64,000 bases of DNA from Syngnathus acus (GCF_901709675.1 NC_051091.1:12062967-12126966); one strand, 5' to 3'. Positions 1 through 14,600 are shown, counted from the stretch's first letter. A program made the numbers and translations. Notes: generated by a model from the sequence alone, not told the origin.

Positions 1-2115
1 CCACAGGAAAGAGAGAGAGGAGGTGTTCATCAACATAAGCAAGCGGGGCATTAAATGGGGATACTGAAACAGTGGCTTTAAGGTTTTTGTTAGAGATTAG
101 CATTGCGTTTGTAAATTGTCAAAACACTGCTGCTATACATTATGAACGATTTGTCGAGGACATGCTAACGTGACAAAATAAAAATACATGACGCAAAGGG
201 ACATAATTAAATGTATGGTCGAGGGCAAGCAGAGCGTTGCAGATGTGGAAGGCCAGCCTCTGTAATTAGGAAACATGCTGGGTGGCATCTTCAAAAAAAG
301 GCATCGCTAGTTTATTGTGACATGCTAGCAAACATCAGGTTCAGTGAACATTTTTTAAAATTTTACATAGCAGAAGGAGACACTGGTAAGAACCTGCTGT
401 CGTGTCATGCGTGCGCATGTACGATATAGTGAAGACAATTTGGGAGCAAACTTAATAATAAAAACAACAACGGCTCCCATGAGCTCAACCTGGCCGTGGA
501 AGAATCTGCAGGGATTACGCCACGCTAGGAACAGCAAATAACACGGTGTGGTGTTGACAGCCACGTTAAGCTTTCTACATCTTACGTGGCTCGTAGATGG
601 ATGGCTGTAAGCGCCGCACGTGAAGCCCCAGTCGATCACGTTCGCTCTTTGCGGGCTGGAGAGAATTAAAAAGAGAAGTCATCGGCAAACATGACAATCT
701 GGCACGCACGGCTTTTGCACCACTGCAGCTTTTAAACTAGAAACACGTTTTAGATACTCAAAGCCTTTTAGCTTTGTTGGCATTGAATACTTGCAATGAC
801 AAGATTTCATTCCATATAGCACAAAGGTCAGAAAAGCGAATCACTAACGCGATCTAATCGCTTTCTTATGAGGTACGCAGGGACTTCCTTGCCTTTTCTT
901 CACGGTCAACTTCCGTGTATTTCAATTCAAAAAGCAGATGTGGCCGAGGTCAACCATCAGCTGTGACTCGTAAGCCTCCGCAATCCACCTGACACCTTAC
1001 CGCTATTATTGCAGGCTGACTCCAAAATAAATTCCAGTAATCCAGCCACAATGTAGTGTAATGTATTCTTTAGGGACAATATGGTCAATTTCATGTTACA
1101 AATATTATGAGGCATGCAGCCCATTGGGACATCTTTTTCCCATCTTTAGTTTAGGAGGTGGAAATCTATGCGCAGTGTTCACAGTTGACCCGTAGAGTCA
1201 AGCACGCATCCTCACTGCCTGCAGGCCTGCGCCACACTCTCCTCAACAGATGGACTTCCTTTTGGGTGCAAAAGGCCACAGAGTTTATGGAGCACAAATC
1301 CTCCGGGTGTCTGACTGACTGGGAAGAGGAAGTTCACCACACACGCATGCACGTACGCATTCCTACTAACAGGACATTTTCAGCGATTTTGACCGCTGCA
1401 AGGAGGGGGCTCACTCAGCCCATTTTGGAGTCTTCCACAGATGGCGGAGCTCATGTTGGTTGCACGACTTGGGTTCGCTTCGAGGTCTTTGATGACTCGA
1501 CTTGGTTTCCGAGCTGGATAGAAGGTGTGTAAATGGAGAAAACAGCTTCTCTGACATTGTGTCGCAAAGGGGGATTTTCCTTAACAGCTAATTAAAATGT
1601 GTGAGCACCAAAGCACACTTTGTTGCCCATTGACCAGGGTCAGCTGTTTCTGGTTCAAGTGGAATTTAAATTATTTTTCCCCACTGAGATTAATGGCTCC
1701 CAAAAAAGCCAGCATTTTTTTTGTTCATTTTTAAAAAATGAAAACATCACTCATTGATATTAAAAGGCATATCGTCTAGAAATGTATTTTTGATGACCTC
1801 AGCAATATTCTTGGAAAATATTATGTGAATCTCCGTTGAGGTCATGTATGTTAGAGTGGTGCTCACTCTAACTTATTTTGCAAGAACCACATGGGAGACA
1901 ATTAAGTCCTTTTAGACACCTGCAGGTGGAGAGTCCATTCGTCGCTGTGCATACAGCGATGATCGAATGAGGTCTGACTCTGGCCTCCTACAAGAGCATT
2001 TTTATTAAGAGAAACAGGGTGGGGGTGACAGTGGACTGGATAGAGAAGAGAAAGCCCTTGACCTCTAGTCAAAGCATAGCAGGGGGTGTTTTACGACATT
2101 GTGTAGGATGGGACA

Positions 2116-2213
2116 AGCTAGGTTATTTATTACTGGTTACACACCAACATAAGCATAAAACTAATCTAGCTAGGTTATTCATTACTGGTTACATTCCAAC
2201 ATAATCATACGAT
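2116..2213. repeat. Two-copy tandem duplication, 52-bp period
   Basis: The phrase AGCTAGGTTATT..ATTACTGGTTACA..CCAACATAA occurs at 2116 and again at 2168 with a few substitutions. It is a local direct duplication with no coding content. Confidence 0.75.
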
Positions 2214-5200
2214 CAAGATAGTTTGGAAAACCCTGACAATGTATGCATCACTATTGGGTACTTTTGTCGATCAAAGGGCCCAAGGAAGTAAAACAGTCCC
2301 AAACCACGATGCCCCTTCCACTATTCTTAAATTGTTTTATTGGTTGTTGTGTCAAGCCAGCAGGGAACCCATATTGAGCACCATGTTCTTGTGTTTTTTT
2401 AGCATCATTTTATAGTCTCTCCAACTCGCAAATTTTCAGCTATTACGGAAGGTCTGGAACATATTAACCCTTCGAAAAATGGGGTTCACTGTATTATTTA
2501 TAATCACAAGCGGTTTTGCGTCACCCGCTAAATCACACATTGTGATGTGTCGCCAATGTGCTGATGAGGCCAAGGACACAAGTTTGTCACCTTAGCAGCG
2601 TTGACAGCGACATGTAGGCTGGATTCTAGAAGTGCAGAGAGGAAACAAAACAGACACATGTTCATTTGATGGCGTCTGGGGGCCATACGGAGAGCAGCGA
2701 TGGTAATGAAGTGTTGGCGGAGCGCTTGCGCAACTTCTGACTGGAACTTGGGTCTCACAAAAGGACTCGATGTCTTTTTATACGCCAGGCATTTTGATAC
2801 ATCAGTCTACAATTAAACTAAGACAAATTCGTCCAAAAACGAGTCCGACGACCCCGCCATAGATAAATTGAGCACATTTACTTGAAATGTTAAAACATAT
2901 TAAAGCCGTACGAATGCTGACGAAATGTCGTATCTGGGTCATGTGAGTAAAGGATTATCAAAATAACTCAATAAGCATGTTCACACGAACCCTCAGAGCG
3001 GATTTGTGAAACTCATGCTGAAGCAGTGACTGAGGGGAAAGTCAAAGAAGCAACAACAAAAAAAGTGTGTGTGTCGAATATTCTAATCAAATAATATAGA
3101 GAGGATGTGAAGGTATTATAAGAGAGTCAGAAAAAGTCCCGAGGCATTTCCCCTTGTGTGACAACAGGAGGAATGAATCCATTTGTGAGTGGCCTTGTTA
3201 CCGCAACATTGTGTGTTGTTTGTGCACAAGGGCAGGAAACAACCAGAGGGTGGTCTGCTATGGGAGTGGGTGCGGGGATAACCCCAATTCAGAGCGTGAC
3301 CACTTTAATATGTAGGGCAGCCTTAATGTCATGCGCATGGTTTGGAGGGGTTGCTGGGTGGTGGAGGGGATGGCACGGCATCATGCAGGGGAGCGGGTTC
3401 AGAGTTCAACATGCATCGTTTGTGCTCTTGGGAAAGCCTGTTGCAAGTACACACTTGTGTGCTTGGTACACCCGCACAAGCCAATGAGATATGGTGCAAA
3501 AGTTGTTTTTACAGTTTGAAAAAATTAATAATTTAGTCAAGTTAATACTGATTTCATTTTAAGGTGATATGATGCAATTTGTTTCACAATTTAAAACTGT
3601 TAAGGTATTGCAACAAGCCTAATTCTTTTTAATATAGCACTTATACAGTGCAGTCCATCTTATGCTGTGTTTGCAAGACAAGCACACCACAGAGTGTAGT
3701 ATAGTTTGTGTTGCCATGGCAACAGAAGTCAGATGGGAGTGATCGAGTCCCATTAGGGTACAGTAGATTAACCCTACATGTTAGCACACATCAGCCCACA
3801 GGGGCTTTGAGGCTGTGACATGCAGGCCTGCTGCTGACACACATACAGCACAGCATGTACGCTTGACGAGGCCCGTCAGTCTGCTTCCACCTCCATGCTG
3901 AGCTGAGAGCCAAGCACCGAGCTAGTGTCAGGTTGGAACATGCTACTGCTTCATTAATTAAAAAAAAAAAGTAGTATATTGAGCCTTGCAGCAGGTTGCT
4001 GTGACTGAGAGATGGGGAATGCTTGGGTTTTGAACTTGGAAGATCCAGCAAGTCATAATTCTCAAGTTCTGGGTTCGACCCGGCGACGACAGTGCGTCTC
4101 TCGTGTGCTGACATTAAAAGGGAATGAGAGGGGACAATTTGATTGAGAATGAATCAATCGACCTGAATTGACGCCCACAAAGGCGAATGAGTCTGTTTTT
4201 AACTGCACAACGCTGTGCCTCTATGAAAATAACTAAACTTGGTCAAGCCTGCCATTCCACAGATTTACACCATACCTCATGCCAGACTTGCATTTTGCAT
4301 AAAAATAGAGCCCTAAAATTTCACCACCGATAAAATTATGTCGGAACAGAACAACCCAGTGGTTTCCCCAATTCTCAGCTACCGCCTGACTGATAATTGA
4401 CACGACTAAAAAAAAAAAAGTCTCAAGATACCGAAGATCTAGCTCTCTAAACCTACAGTACAATACAGTTGCTCGAACCGACGGATAATTAAAGATCCAA
4501 AGAGAAGCATACGGTCTCACTGAGTGACAGTCAAATGCAATTAAGGCAACAACGTGAAGGAGAAGCGGGAGCTTAATTACCCGACGGCAGACTCCTGCTG
4601 TCTGCCCAGCGATTTCTAATGAGCAAAAAAGATATGCACATGTTGCCAGTCGACAATACATGCTGAAGCAATTATCATACTATTCAATTCTATAACCTAT
4701 GTTAGGATCTTGCGGTCCGGAAACAGAACAATGAAATTAAACACCGCTAAGGAATTGGAGACTATTTATTGACTTGGTATCTATAATACACATAGAATAT
4801 ATTTATTTGTGTCTGACATTTGATAATCTGTACCATACATAACAATACACACATTGCTGCAGACTATATCTACTCCAATACATAAATCAGCATGTAACTT
4901 GAGCGTGACCGCAGCTGCGATTGCTTTTTTTTTTTTGCTCAAGCAACATGTCTACCAACATGGCAGACATGCTACACTGAGAAAACATTGTTTTGAAATG
5001 ATTCCCCAAAAACTGTCATTCACATTTTTGTACTAAATGTTTTGTTAGATACACAAATTAGCCCCCAGTGTTAGGATCTCATAAGCGACACTTGATCAAA
5101 GTTTTCAGCGGGAATGTCACATTGAACAGGCTCCTTTTATACCACAAGGAGATCTGCATGGCTTTCTTAAACTCTTTTCAGGAGGGTACTGTATGTTTTT

Positions 5201-5819
5201 CCTTGTCACAATACGATGTACATGGTGAGGCTCCTCAGGCGCCTCAACCACAAATGGCATGAACATGTAGCCTGTCATAGAAATAACCACATCTAATCGT
5301 CTCGTACACAAAGGATCAAACCTTGAGTTTCCGAAATGACATTTAAAAGCGAACGCCGGCACCACTTAACATTTCCCATACGTATCGCTTTACCAAGCCC
5401 AGTGATGACCCAGGTCTTGGGGGCGATGTGGTGGGGAATCCCTCTAAGGCACACTGGGGTTGATCATATTGCAAAGATGGCAAAAAGTCATAATCCTGTT
5501 TGTAAAAGAGGGCACGTACCATGACAAATGTCTTTATATTTGCCTTATAAGGACAGTTTTATTAATGATCTGAAGTTCCTTCACTCAAGATATAATCATC
5601 TAAACTGGGCCAAGATCCAAAGCCACTCTCAAGCAAAGCTGCATTTTCTTCAGATGCGTGTGTATTATATTAGCAATAGCAAACAGCGCTAACTTCTGGA
5701 TTGCTTGGTAAAGTAGACATATCTATTTGTGAATGATGATGTGAATGAATACTGTGCCACATGCACAGTATTTATTTTCAATTATTAAGGCGTCATTCGG
5801 TGTCTTCAATTAATCCATA

Positions 5820-5925
5820 CGTGTATTTGGAATGTGGGAGGAGCCTAAAGTACCAGGAGGAAAAACAAGCCAGGGTTCAAACCCAGACCTCAGAAGTGTG
5901 AGGTGCATTCTAACCTACTCCCTGA
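5820..5925 (-). repeat. Decayed tRNA-derived SINE fragment (5' half, reverse orientation)
   Basis: The phrases GGAATGTGGGAGGAG, AGTACCAGGAGGAAAA and GGTTCAAACCCAGACCTC are the reverse complement of the body and B-box region of the intact SINE at 8734-9100. The piece is diverged and lacks the tail. Confidence 0.6.
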
Positions 5926-7769
5926 TGCTTCAATATATAAAAAGAGCCATTCAGCTTGAGTATCTGGTTCCTCTCTAGGCGCGCAGTTTGTAGCCTGACA
6001 TGAGTCTCGATATGGCGGAATAGCAAACATCCACCAGATGCATGCGAGATGACACGCGGCGTGCCAGTCACACTCCAGCATGGGTGCAATGCGGGAAACT
6101 TCGCCCCGCTTGTCACACTTGCCAGTGAGCGTTATTAAACATGTTACCTCACGAATGTCGTCAAGCATATAAATGACCTAAATGACTTTGACCAGCTCCG
6201 CCTTTAGCCTTTATTCATTGAAGAAAAAAAAAAGACTTGTCATACGTCAAAGCACGTCACAGATTGCTTGGAATTCTATTCTCGCACGTTTGTCCCAGTG
6301 AGCCCCCACCTCAATGGATGGTGTCCCGGGCATCGGGCCACAGGTCTATTGCTGGAGATGTGAACTCTTGGGAATGTCAGGATGTGAACGCTTGGTCACA
6401 CCACAAGAGGGGAGGATACAAGAAAACATTTGACAAGAACATATTCCAGAAAATTGGCTTGTAGTGTATCCAAGTAGTTGGGTCAGCCCGCCCATGGAGT
6501 GTGATATTGAACAACTAAATAAATCCTTTGTTTTCTGCCTGTTTTGGAAAATGGATCTTCAAGTGAGTCATTTTGGATTTTGTCATGTTGTGACTTAAAA
6601 GCGAGAATAGTTTACACAATGGTCGTCACCGCAAAGGTTCTCCACCCAAAATCAAAGTGCAGTCTTCATGTGTATACGTCAATGTTGTTGTTGTGGGGCC
6701 ATTGTTATTTGTGTTTGGCAATTTGGCTATGAATTTACACATGCACTAATTGACAAGTTTAATTTGGCATCTTAGTGATGAAGCGCTGCCACCTTGAGTG
6801 AAAATGGAAATGATACTTTGGCTTCATTGGAGTTTGCTTTTACCTTCTCATTGATCTGCTTGAAAACAAACTTGTCATTGAAAAAGATCTATTTTAGTAG
6901 CTTGTATTGAATATGGCTTGGCAATTCAGGTTTCCATCATATAGAACCGAAGAGAAACGTAAAATGGTGGCAAAGAAATTTCAACACAGCAGGTGTGCGG
7001 AGCTATTTCCTTTCCATTTGAGCGAAGGTGCTTGTTCCCGTCTCCGTCCGGCCCGCCGTGGAGGTGAGAGGTTGGACCGAGGCTGGAGGGCGCCCAGCCT
7101 GTCCCTCTCGAGGGGGCCAAAGCTTGGGTCTGCCTAATCAGGTTGGCAGGTTGGCAGATTGACTGACGTCTGGCTGTCCATCAAAGTGTGACCCGGGGCG
7201 TACTTTTAATGAGATCCATTCCGCATGACAGGCGCCACCTCTCCCTGGGCTGTCTGTCAGGTTGTTGCCTACATGTGTTGTTGCTTTAGACCGTGTCTTT
7301 AGCTCGCTAACAGAACAAGACCGTTGCTGGAGATACTGTACCGTTGAGTGCCAGCAAGTGCAAATGCATAAAGCGCTGAATGCATGCTTTCACTGTATTT
7401 GAATTTTACCAACCTATTTTATAGATATATCTGTATCGCTAGTAAAAACACAATATGAGTACTTTTGCCGCCTCTGCGCACGAGACGATGCATAAAAAAA
7501 CTATATAGCTATTGTCATAATATTTCGTGGAACTCATTAAAAGTGTGGAATGTGGAATTTGATCTTTTTTTTCTGAGTGAGTGGAATGATTCCCCCTGCT
7601 ACAGCAATCCATCTGTTTCTATAGAGTCCATCAGTTTGCAAGGTCCCTCGTCATTCCATATGAGGCAGAAAGTAGCCTGCTCGCAAAAAAATATATCCCT
7701 CCACTGGAGTCACATAAATTTAATTTGAGCAATTTTACACGATTTACAATCAATTGAAAGTCTCTAGAA

Positions 7770-8010
7770 GATTGTCCAACCCGATTATCCTATGGTGTTG
7801 AGTGTTTTTTGCTGTTGTTTTTTTTAGCCCTGTCCCAGAAACAAAATGGTACAAGCTTTCATCCTAAGCAGGTTACCCACATACCAATAATTGAGCTGAT
7901 AGACAATTTTTAGGATTGATTATCGGATACGTCTAAACGATAATCCTGACTCATTATCATCATGGTGTGGAGTGTGGTCAGCCTGACTTTTTTTTTTCCT
8001 GCTTAGCAGA
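7770..8010. repeat. Putative interspersed repeat related to 27,785-28,240
   Basis: GATTATCCTATGGTGTTGAG and GATAATCCTGACTCATTATC with GGTGTGGAGTGTGGTC resemble, in inverted orientation, phrases of the duplicated unit near 28 kb. The family was not identified and the match is by eye only. Confidence 0.35.
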
Positions 8011-8733
8011 CTGACCTCGAGCCCGTTTAATATTTAAAATGGCAAATCTTTATGTGTGGCCAACAACACTGAACATGAGTTACAATGTTACTTTCCAATT
8101 TATCTTTCGTTACCAGTTCAACCTTGCCGGAGGTCTGCGTTCTACCAAGTGCTATTCTAGTTTGGTGTGAAAAAAAACCCCAGCTGTACGTACCGTTTGT
8201 AAGCGCTGACAGGTAGCACAAACAAAGCAAACATGCTGATCATTGTGCAACAGCGGTGAAATCTTACCCCAACGTTTGCGGTGGCCCAAAGTATCTAGTT
8301 AACTGCTCAATCTGTCAAGAACCCTTTGGGGTGCGAGTCCTGATGTGGAATGCGTATGTGCGCGGGCCAATATCCATCATGCGTCTTGAAGAAAGTGGCC
8401 AAAGCATCCAAGCCTTGGCCCCGCCGTTTCCACCCGATGGTTTGCATCAGAAACACATCGAGCTTGGAGCTTGTGCAACCTCTGTCACGCATCTTTTAGA
8501 AGTCCTCCAAACAAAAGAGTCTGTTGTAGAAACAATTCAACACATGTTGGGGGTTTCCTGGTTCCTTCACTAAGATGCAATAGAGTGAGCAATTATGTTA
8601 AGACTCTAAACGATATTCTCATGTTTCTGATTGACTGCCACTGACTTTCTCAAAAATCCTGAGTATTTAAAGCTCCACCTTTGTGTTTGTGGAAAATTGA
8701 AGATTGTGATTTTGCTTATACTGTTTGCAATGT

Positions 8734-9100
8734 AGGCGGCTCGGTGGCGCACTGGGTAGCACGTCCGCCTCACAGTTAGGAGGGTGCGGGTTCAATTCCA
8801 CCTCCGGCCCTCCCTGTGCGGAGTTTGCATGTTCTCCCCGGGCCCGCGTGGGTTTTCTCCGGGCACTCCGGTTTCCTCCCACATCCCAAAAACATGCTTG
8901 GTAGGCCGATTGAAGACTCCAAATTGTCCCTAGGTGTGAGTGCGAGTGCAAATGGTTGTTTGTCTCTGTGTGCCCTGCGATTGGCTGGCAACTGGTTCAG
9001 GGTGTCCCCCGCCTACTGCCCGATGACGGCTGGGATAGGCTCCAGCACGCCCGCGACCCCCGTGGGGACTAAAGCGGTTCAGAAAATGGATGGGATGGAT
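8734..9100 (+). mobile_element. Full-length tRNA-derived SINE with intact target-site duplication
   Basis: The element is flanked by a perfect 11-bp direct repeat, GTTTGCAATGT, at 8723-8733 and 9101-9111. This is the mark of target-primed retrotransposition. The head looks like a tRNA promoter: an A-box-like TGGCGCACTGG at 8745-8755 and a B-box-like GGTTCAATTCC at 8789-8799. The body (GGAGTTTGCATGTTCTCC, GGTTTCCTCCCACATCCC, GGGATAGGCTCCAG) is a sequence seen very commonly in teleost genomes. It ends in a GGATGG-type tail. Several older pieces of the same family occur in the window near 5.8, 12.6, 27.6, 34.9 and 42.8 kb. It depends on a LINE for movement and codes for no protein. Confidence 0.88.
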
Positions 9101-9111
9101 GTTTGCAATGT

Positions 9112-12100
9112 CATTTGAAAGGAAAAGAAAGGAAAGAGAGCACAAAAAAAAATAATCTTTCCACCTCTGAGTGTGTCATTGACTTTTTTCCCGAGCTCCA
9201 TAACATGGACAGACTCGGGACGCAAGACTTTGAATAAATCAAGTAATGAACCGTGGATGATGAACATACGGTTCATTAACTTCAATTACCCTTTCTAGTC
9301 CTTTAATGATGTCATGAACAAAAAGGATATGGATGTGACATTTTTACCTTCCTCTGATCAAATTCAGCCAATGTTCTGATGATCAGATGTCTGCAAAACA
9401 ATATACAATTGAGCAAATATCTACCGAATGTGTTTTGCAAGATGGGAAAGCAGGTGATAAGAGCGAAGGACTGACAGGGAACAGTTGCGACGCCCCTTAT
9501 TGCGTTAATTCAATTGACAGCTAAGCCACAAAGAGGGACGTTGTCGAAACGATGCGTTTGATGCGTCACACTGTCTCCAGACGGTCTGCTGGGGATTCTT
9601 TGAACAGATGTCCCGGCAGATTTGCTCGCTTTCTCTACAGCCATTGTTTGGGCATGTTGTTTAAATTGTAGGGTGATTCTAGAATTTAGAAAATCTTGAC
9701 GAAAAGAACAAATAGGTTAGTGATGCTATTTCTGCTGAGTCAGAATTTTTTTTTATAAATATGTAAATAAGTGACCAAGCTATTTGATGTTTTCAATAAC
9801 ATTCAGGAATCAAACAAGTGTATGTTTTTGTATTTTGTGCAAGGATTTTTATTTCATGGGAGCTGGAAGAAAAAATGTTCCCAAATTCCCCAATGAGCCC
9901 GTTGTCGTCGCTACAGCTGCTTTGACAGTACTTTGAAAACCCCCGTTCGCGCCCGCACGAAGCATCTCTGGATGTTCTCGCCTCTTCCTCTGCGCTGCAC
10001 GCGAGCCAGTTTGTTGCAAGATGGACTTGATTAGTTTGAATGTGATTTATGCGTGCGGCTGGCATCTGATTAGGAGTCTGGGCAGAAGCTGTAATTGCAC
10101 GAAATAACTCGGCGAGAAGATTCAAAGAGAAATGTGTTGCAGAAATCAAACTGTTACCAAAAATTAAACGTGTTTTAGATTCAATGTGCATTGTGTCACT
10201 CGTTTAATTGCTTTTGCTGTCATGCATGCTTGACTTTCTCTACACACATACGCAGACACACACAGACACATACACTGTTTGGTCTCCATCGCTCCTATGT
10301 CACTTTGAATTCTCCAGCCACCTGTTTCAGGGACTCATCCGACCGAGTGATGACAGGAAGATGAGACTGGGGGCGGGGGGGACAATGGGGTGTTCACAGT
10401 CCAGTCCAGCGGTGTTTTTATATGGGGTGGGGGTGACACGAGAATTTAGGACTCTGTTGTTGCTTTCGGTGGTAAATATTTATATATGCACTTCTAGAAC
10501 ATACAGTAAATATAAAACATTCCATTCATTACGGCAGTAACCAGTCCCGTCCCTATAGGGGGACATAGGGGGCCGTGCCCACCCAGCAAGATGCTTGTAG
10601 ACTGGCACTTGTGACAGTCACATCAGCTTACGTTACTTAATGTCGCAAAACTCTAATCAGTTGTCACCCAATTGGATGTGGACAGCTCCTCAACAAATCA
10701 GAACAATCGGCCGAATATTTTGTCATTTCTAAGCATATGTATGTATGCAAATGGTTCATACTTGCCAGCATTCGTCGCAAAGACTACTGACTGGGAACAC
10801 GTGACAAAACAACAAACTTTTTTCCACTTCAGTTCACTTCAATTCACTAAAAGCTATAACGCAAAGCCAAAAGGTCAACATATGAAGAGAATTAACTCCA
10901 CGAGTTGGAGTTTTACACAAAGGTGCCCCTTCCTGTCCAGTCTGTGCAGTTTAAACAAAAAGCAAAGTCATTTCCTCGCTCTGTCTTCAGTCAGGAACCT
11001 GCGGTCCAATGCTCGTGAAGAATGACACTGACAGACCGCTGCCTCAGGAGGCCCCATGTCAACACTGCAGCTACATGGGAAAACTGTTCAATGGCAGCAT
11101 GGCACCTTCATCCGCAAAGTCGCTCTTATTGCTGCTGCGGGGATGTGCAATAATAAGCACAGGCTTTAGAGAGGCGGGGAGCTGATGTAACACGAAACAC
11201 GGCCTCCTCGGTTTGATCACTACCAAGAAAATCCAGCAGCCGAGCCGAAAGGAGGGATCAGACCCAGCGGAGCCTGTTGGGAAACGGCTTTAATTCATCC
11301 CAACTCATCCCTCCACAGCTGCCCTTTTCCTCTCTGAGCTGGCGAGCAGGAGACGTAAACCAGATTCAAAGAGATGAACTTGTGTCATTCAAAAGTCAAG
11401 AAAAATGGGGTGTGGGGGCAAAGACAACTGTCTCATTTTTAACCATGCAAAGCTCCAGCTGAGTCATATAGAGATCGATAGGGAACAAATAGGAGCAGAA
11501 ATGTATGACAATAAAACAAATCCAGATTAGGGTTGCAAACCGTGCAAAAAAAGTACAAAACAGCAATTTTGTACAAAAAAAGTCCATTTGAAACCTGCGC
11601 CCTATTAGTCCGTTAAATTGAGATTCCACTGTTATTATAAATTCCACTGGAGTTTCAGACAGAACAAGCAGGACTATACAATATGATTGGAGAAGCGTCT
11701 ACATGTAGATGTTGGAGTGGGTTTCATAATATCACCTTCTTTTAGCTCATCGGTACGACACTAATATTAGTCATTCTAGGGATAAATATAAAGAGACAGA
11801 CTACCATTCATAATCAAATTTGCACGGCGACTCAGTGCCAAGTGAAGCACTACAACGTCACCAACTCCAGAGTAATTAAAAGCTAGCAAAGTTTTTAGTC
11901 AAACCCAAGTTTCTCCACTCTGACAGAGAGGTAAGACTTCTCAGAAGTGCGGCGTTATCTTTTTTCCATTTAAATGCTAATGAGCGAGCTGCCATCACAG
12001 TCAAAGTGCTGCGGAAACCGTGTGAATATTTCATATCTTATCGCGGCGAAAAAAAAAGGTAACAGCACTCACCACTGAGGTGGAGGGAGAAATGCGTGTT

Positions 12101-14600
12101 CCTCTCATTAATTTCTAAACCGTGACAGCATTCGAGACCATTGTGTAACTTCACACCACCGGCATCGCTCAGCTCACCCACTTCAGTTTGACAAGCAGCT
12201 AATTGCTTCCCCATCATATCATTTATTTCATAGGATGACATTTTCTTTACATTAGCACCCAAGTGCATCCTGCGCTTATTACAGAATCGCAAGCCACTTT
12301 AGGGCATACGGTAAAAGTGATAATAACTATACAGTGTTTTACCTCATTTGCCTAAAGCAAAGCCTTTTTAATGTCGATTAGCATAACTTGGTGGAAGTCC
12401 CATATTTAGTATGGGTTATTTGAAATTCTAAGCCGGAAAGAAACAAATGCAGGCAATTGCTCTTTAGGAGCATATAATATAGTACATTTTAAATGGCTTG
12501 TATACAAAGAGTTTGGTCTTTTCGGCGCCTGTGGAGCCATCCAGTATTTAATCACACCATTTCTGAAACTCCGGGGAATGCCCAAATAAATAAATAACGA
12601 CCACTCCAGGGTGTATACACCATTCGTCCAAAGGCTAAGGCTCTAGCTCACCTCTGACCCTATCGCGAATATGCGCTATCGAAAATAGATGGGTGCAAAA
12701 CGAAGGCCTGAAGTTGATCTTTGTCTCATTTTATCATAAGCATGTTGGGCAACTAGGAACTCTTTTATATCATTTTTTAAAATTGTGCCGCTGAGGCGTT
12801 GACATAATCTCAGCAAATTTTCCTCCTCCTCCTTAGATGGCCCTTGTATAAAAAAAAAAAAAGGAGCAGCACTGGAAGGGGAAACAATGGAAAAGCATGA
12901 GGGACTTATAAGAAGGCAGGCAGGCGCTCCTCGAAGCCAGGATGCAATAATTGCTTTCCTCTTGTCTCACGCAAGTGACAGATGGTGAGACCACCGGAGG
13001 ACCGAAAGTGGGAATAATATTGTTGATTAAAAAAGAAATACGGCAAGAAGTAACATGCAGCTGTTGGCAAGGAGAGAAAAGGGAGAGAGGGAAACTGAGA
13101 AAAAGGCAAAAAATGATACCATTTCAACTTAGCCAGGACTGGAACTGAGAAGTTTTGGGAAGGAGATTGAACTGTCTGTTATTTATTCCCGCTCGCATCC
13201 GGACGGAACCGAGCAGAGTTACGGATATATGTGAGAAAGCGGCTATTTGTTTGGGCGACGGGACCACCCTTCAAAAGCAACGCCCACCTGCATGTGTTCT
13301 GCTTTTTTGCGTGTTGGCGTGCGACCGAGCGTGATGACTTTTCAAGATCAGCCGAGATTCCAAGAAGAAGAGAACATATCAATACCTCCTCCTGCTGAGC
13401 CCAGTGCGTGAAACAGAGTGTGTGTGCGCGTGTGTGTTGGAGAAAGTGTTTCACACAAGTCTTTGATGGCATCGAGGGAAATTTAACACATTTAATGGCA
13501 AACATGATGCAGAGCTCGTTTATTTTTTATTTTTTTGCATTCTCTGCTGTGAGCATCAAAGTGAGGAGCAACAATTTCATCAGTGTCCCTGCTAGACATT
13601 TTTCAAAATGATACTTATATAAATTATGTCACCACTGTAAAATCATTACTCCGTCCTTTGCATAGTTATCAAATTAGCCTTTGCATCCGGCAACCTTTCA
13701 TCGGATCCATCGAGTCCAAATGGCAAATGTTTGAAACCCATGCTAGAGTACGACACATTTATGGAATAATAAGCATGCGTCATCTGCTTTGTGCGCTGAC
13801 GGGCTGAGAAGCAAAATAAGCCAGTGTGATCAGGCGAGGGATGGAGTGAGATTAAAAGATTTAAGGCTCCATTTGTTCATGAATAACTGAGGCCAGGGCC
13901 AGAGAACGGCAGGCAGGTTCTGGAGGTGTTGGGAGGAAATGGACCTCATAGGCATCTGGTCAGTGTTCACAGTTTATATGGACGACATCATGTCACATTA
14001 TAATTCAGCGCATATGACCTGTGTTGAACGTGAGAATATTGCATCAGTCAAACTAAACCATTGCCGGAACACAAACGAGTCCCACGAGTTCCGCGCTAAA
14101 TGTGTGTTTATCCTGCAATGAAGTCATTAGAAGAATATTTGAATTGGACACGTTGCGTTATTTGAAACACAGAAATGCCCCATGCTCCTTTTAACGCCAT
14201 TCGTCGACGCTTGAACCGTCTAATCGCTAATGACAGAGACAAAACGCAGGAGGAAATTTGAACAAATGGCTTTTGAGCCTCTGGTTTGGCCACGCCGTCT
14301 CATTTCAACACTCTGCCACCTTCTGGAGCCCACATCATAATGACTTGTTATCCACAGGGAGGTTCAGTTTCACCAAATAGTTTGAACACCGACTTTAGGT
14401 TAGAAGATATGACCATGGATTATGACATTGCTACCTTAGGTCCCAAAGAGTTTATTTTAAATCTTTGGAATGCAGATTTGCATTGACATAAATAAATGTA
14501 AATAAATAAATGTTCTCTTGACAATTGTCTTCCCCCTGGAGTACAAGAAAACACACTGCAGTCTTGTTATATTTTTAATTTTGGGGCGGATGGTAGGTGC
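9112..14600. other. Intergenic DNA between the SINE and the sema3f promoter region
   Basis: No exon-like or family-matching frame was seen. It holds a CA-rich stretch near 10,240-10,275, a SINE tail near 12.6 kb and poly-A tracts. It could contain sema3f enhancers, but no sequence feature seen here demonstrates one. Confidence 0.55.
12601..12700 (+). repeat. Decayed SINE 3' end
   Basis: CCAGGGTGTATACACC..GGCTCTAGCTCACC..GACCCTATCGCGAATATGCG..GAAAATAGATGGG parallels the 3' part of the SINE at 8734-9100. It is an old, 5'-truncated copy. Confidence 0.6.

Larger units (their letters stand above)
1..8722. other. Intergenic DNA upstream of sema3f, no supported gene
   Basis: No open frame here matches a family I recognise, and none shows exon-like conservation. 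The frames are short and randomly placed on both strands. The stretch contains poly-A/T runs, a short tandem duplication near 2.1 kb and a decayed SINE piece near 5.8 kb. The longest + frame (1158-1532, 124 codons) has no recognisable domain. Confidence 0.6.

Noticed and set aside
4233-4661. 142-codon minus-strand frame in the upstream intergenic region
   Set aside because: No motif or family resemblance, no splice context and an ordinary intergenic composition.
8736-8810. Possible tRNA gene
   Set aside because: A- and B-box-like motifs are present, but they are the head of a 367-bp SINE with target-site duplications; the cloverleaf is not kept.
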